64,000 nucleotides of DNA from Candidatus Babeliales bacterium. Lineage in GTDB: Bacteria > Babelota > Babeliae > Babelales > JACPOV01. The stretch lies in assembly GCA_036260945.1 (NCBI GenBank), contig DATALT010000001.1, forward strand, positions 32,110 to 96,109, written 5' to 3'. This document shows, one piece after another, positions 63,036 through 64,000 of this stretch. Each line of letters starts with the position of its first letter. Positions within the stretch are counted from its first letter, which is position 1. The notes beneath the pieces are model-generated. The model was not told the origin of the DNA, ran no database searches, and was given only the letters and a program-made list of their open reading frames with translations. Position numbers and translations under genes: made by a program.

Positions 63036-64000
63036 ATGGGCAATCGATTTCCTTTTACGCGCATATTTTTTATTTTATTTTATGTTGTAATTCTATCAAT
63101 TAATGCATCTGTTTATAGTAATAACGATCCAATACTCATAACAGTTCCTGAACCAGCTGATTTTCGCAGCACTTTGTTACTTGTCAAAGAGTCTGGCATA
63201 GCCGCTAATTCTGGCAAAGAAGTGAGTGCGGCATTAGAACGATGCTTGGGATCGTTAAATAGTGAAAATTATGATGTTTGTGCTCAAGATATTTTAGTTG
63301 TTATGCCATCGTTGCTAAAATTTTTTGGACAGGTTAACGATGCTACAAAAGCACCGCGTCTTGATGCTCCTTTCATTGGTGATGGTGCAGTAAGTGGGTG
63401 CGGAAGTTGCTGTGATTTGGGCCAGATGTTGGCGCTTCTCGGTCTAATTAAAACTGAAGTAAATACTATCGATCAAGAACTGATTGAATGCTGCGAAGCT
63501 ATTGCACGAGAATTTCAGGAAACGTGGACTACGCTTGCTAATTTGCAAATTACTGCATCAGTTGATTTCAGCCCTGTTTTTTCTGTAATTAATGAATGTT
63601 GCAATAGCACCTTTAGCTCTCTTGCCGATATAAAAACTACTTTAACAGCATGTTGCGCAACTATTAATAGTGAATTCCAGCAAACATGGACAATTTTAGC
63701 AAACTTAGAAATAAGTGCCGTCGTTGATTTGAGTGGGGTGTTTACATCGGTGACCGCTTGTTGTAATGGAACTTTTAGTTCATTGGGCGCTATAATTGCA
63801 AACCAGCAAACGATTATCTCTAATGAACAGGCAACGTTTACGGCAATTTCTGACGTTAGAAATACTTTAACAGCATGCTGTGCAACTATTAATAGTGAGT
63901 TCCAGCAGACATGGACAATTCTTGGCGCACTGGCTAGCAATGCGAGCGGAACATTCTCCTCGTTGGCTGCGTGCTGCAATGGAACCTTTAGTGTGCTGAG
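63036..64000 (+). CDS. Exported Cys-Cys repeat protein (partial, runs off the window)
   Basis: GGAAGAGAAG precedes ATG 63036, which starts a signal peptide (FPFTRIFFILFYVVILSINASVYS). The frame is open to the right edge (321 codons) with no stop. After ~110 residues come repeats alternating ACCATINSEFQQTWTIL and ACCNGTFSSL at about 30-40 residue spacing. Each unit starts with a Cys pair followed by a helix or polar strand. At least six CC pairs are visible. It is a large surface or secreted repeat protein, perhaps disulfide-stabilised. Antisense frames here are shadows. Family unknown. Confidence 0.7.
   Translation, partial: MGNRFPFTRIFFILFYVVILSINASVYSNNDPILITVPEPADFRSTLLLVKESGIAANSGKEVSAALERCLGSLNSENYDVCAQDILVVMPSLLKFFGQVNDATKAPRLDAPFIGDGAVSGCGSCCDLGQMLALLGLIKTEVNTIDQELIECCEAIAREFQETWTTLANLQITASVDFSPVFSVINECCNSTFSSLADIKTTLTACCATINSEFQQTWTILANLEISAVVDLSGVFTSVTACCNGTFSSLGAIIANQQTIISNEQATFTAISDVRNTLTACCATINSEFQQTWTILGALASNASGTFSSLAACCNGTFSVL

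Noticed and set aside
63515..63979. Minus-strand open frame at the right edge
   Set aside because: It is antisense to the signal-peptide-bearing Cys-Cys repeat gene, and its repeats are just the complement of that gene's repeats.

Overview
The window is an AT-rich, densely packed bacterial chromosome segment. It suggests a member of Candidatus Dependentiae (TM6, Babeliae-like), a protist-associated Gram-negative lineage. That placement is an inference. It rests on two paralogous outer-membrane proteins that open with a 'TFFSxRxPFQ...PEKITLFRN' signature, many short lineage-specific exported proteins, BamD/TamB-type envelope genes, and a small basic 'TYYLH' protein of a kind I recall from reduced bacterial genomes. 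No rRNA gene or CRISPR array was seen.

Layout. 1-11.5 kb: tail of a leucine-rich-repeat protein, a frameshifted exported coiled-coil gene, polA, a DUF6629-like membrane protein, an ABC-F ATPase, a secreted HExxH metallopeptidase, an ABC exporter and small exported proteins. 11.7-19.5 kb: priA, two small exported proteins, orn, a tandem D-Ala-D-Ala ligase fusion, then bamD overlapping a YraN-like gene. 19.7-24.6 kb: a GspE/PilB ATPase, a pseudopilin and a TamB-like protein in one tight run. 24.7-28.2 kb: a PLD-like protein, rluD and mgtE with a structured leader. 28.25-28.54 kb: tRNA-Lys and tRNA-Glu.

28.5-39.0 kb is the main accessory region. A large serine recombinase reads into the 3' end of tRNA-Glu, and a 12-bp piece of that end (GACGCCATACTT) recurs 10,438 bp away. 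I read this as an integrated element of about 10.4 kb. It carries the recombinase, a HigBA-type toxin-antitoxin pair plus an orphan antitoxin, a putative replication initiator, and a copper-handling cargo: a DUF305 protein, a multicopper oxidase, a CusC/TolC-like lipoprotein, a 34-cysteine helical protein, a MauE/DoxX-like protein and a DoxX-like protein. A frameshifted IS200-type element and a second, partial copy of the TolC-like gene show that the cargo has been rearranged.

39.2-64 kb returns to chromosomal genes: paralogous exported proteins, a tail-fibre-like secreted repeat protein beside a predicted outer-membrane protein, an ABC-2 transporter, mnmE coupled to a jag-like gene, tRNA-Gly, ruvA, cdsA, hisS, the two outer-membrane paralogues flanking galE, secA, pgeF, and the start of a Cys-Cys repeat protein that runs off the window. 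A roughly 150-170 nt inverted-repeat unit occurs twice (51.2 and 56.6 kb). It creates false upstream extensions of cdsA and galE.

Together the chromosomal genes cover replication and repair (polA, priA, ruvA), translation (hisS, mnmE, rluD, tRNAs), protein export and outer-membrane building (secA, bamD, tamB, gspE/gspH) and cell-wall precursors (ddl). The element adds periplasmic copper oxidation, copper binding and export through an outer-membrane factor.
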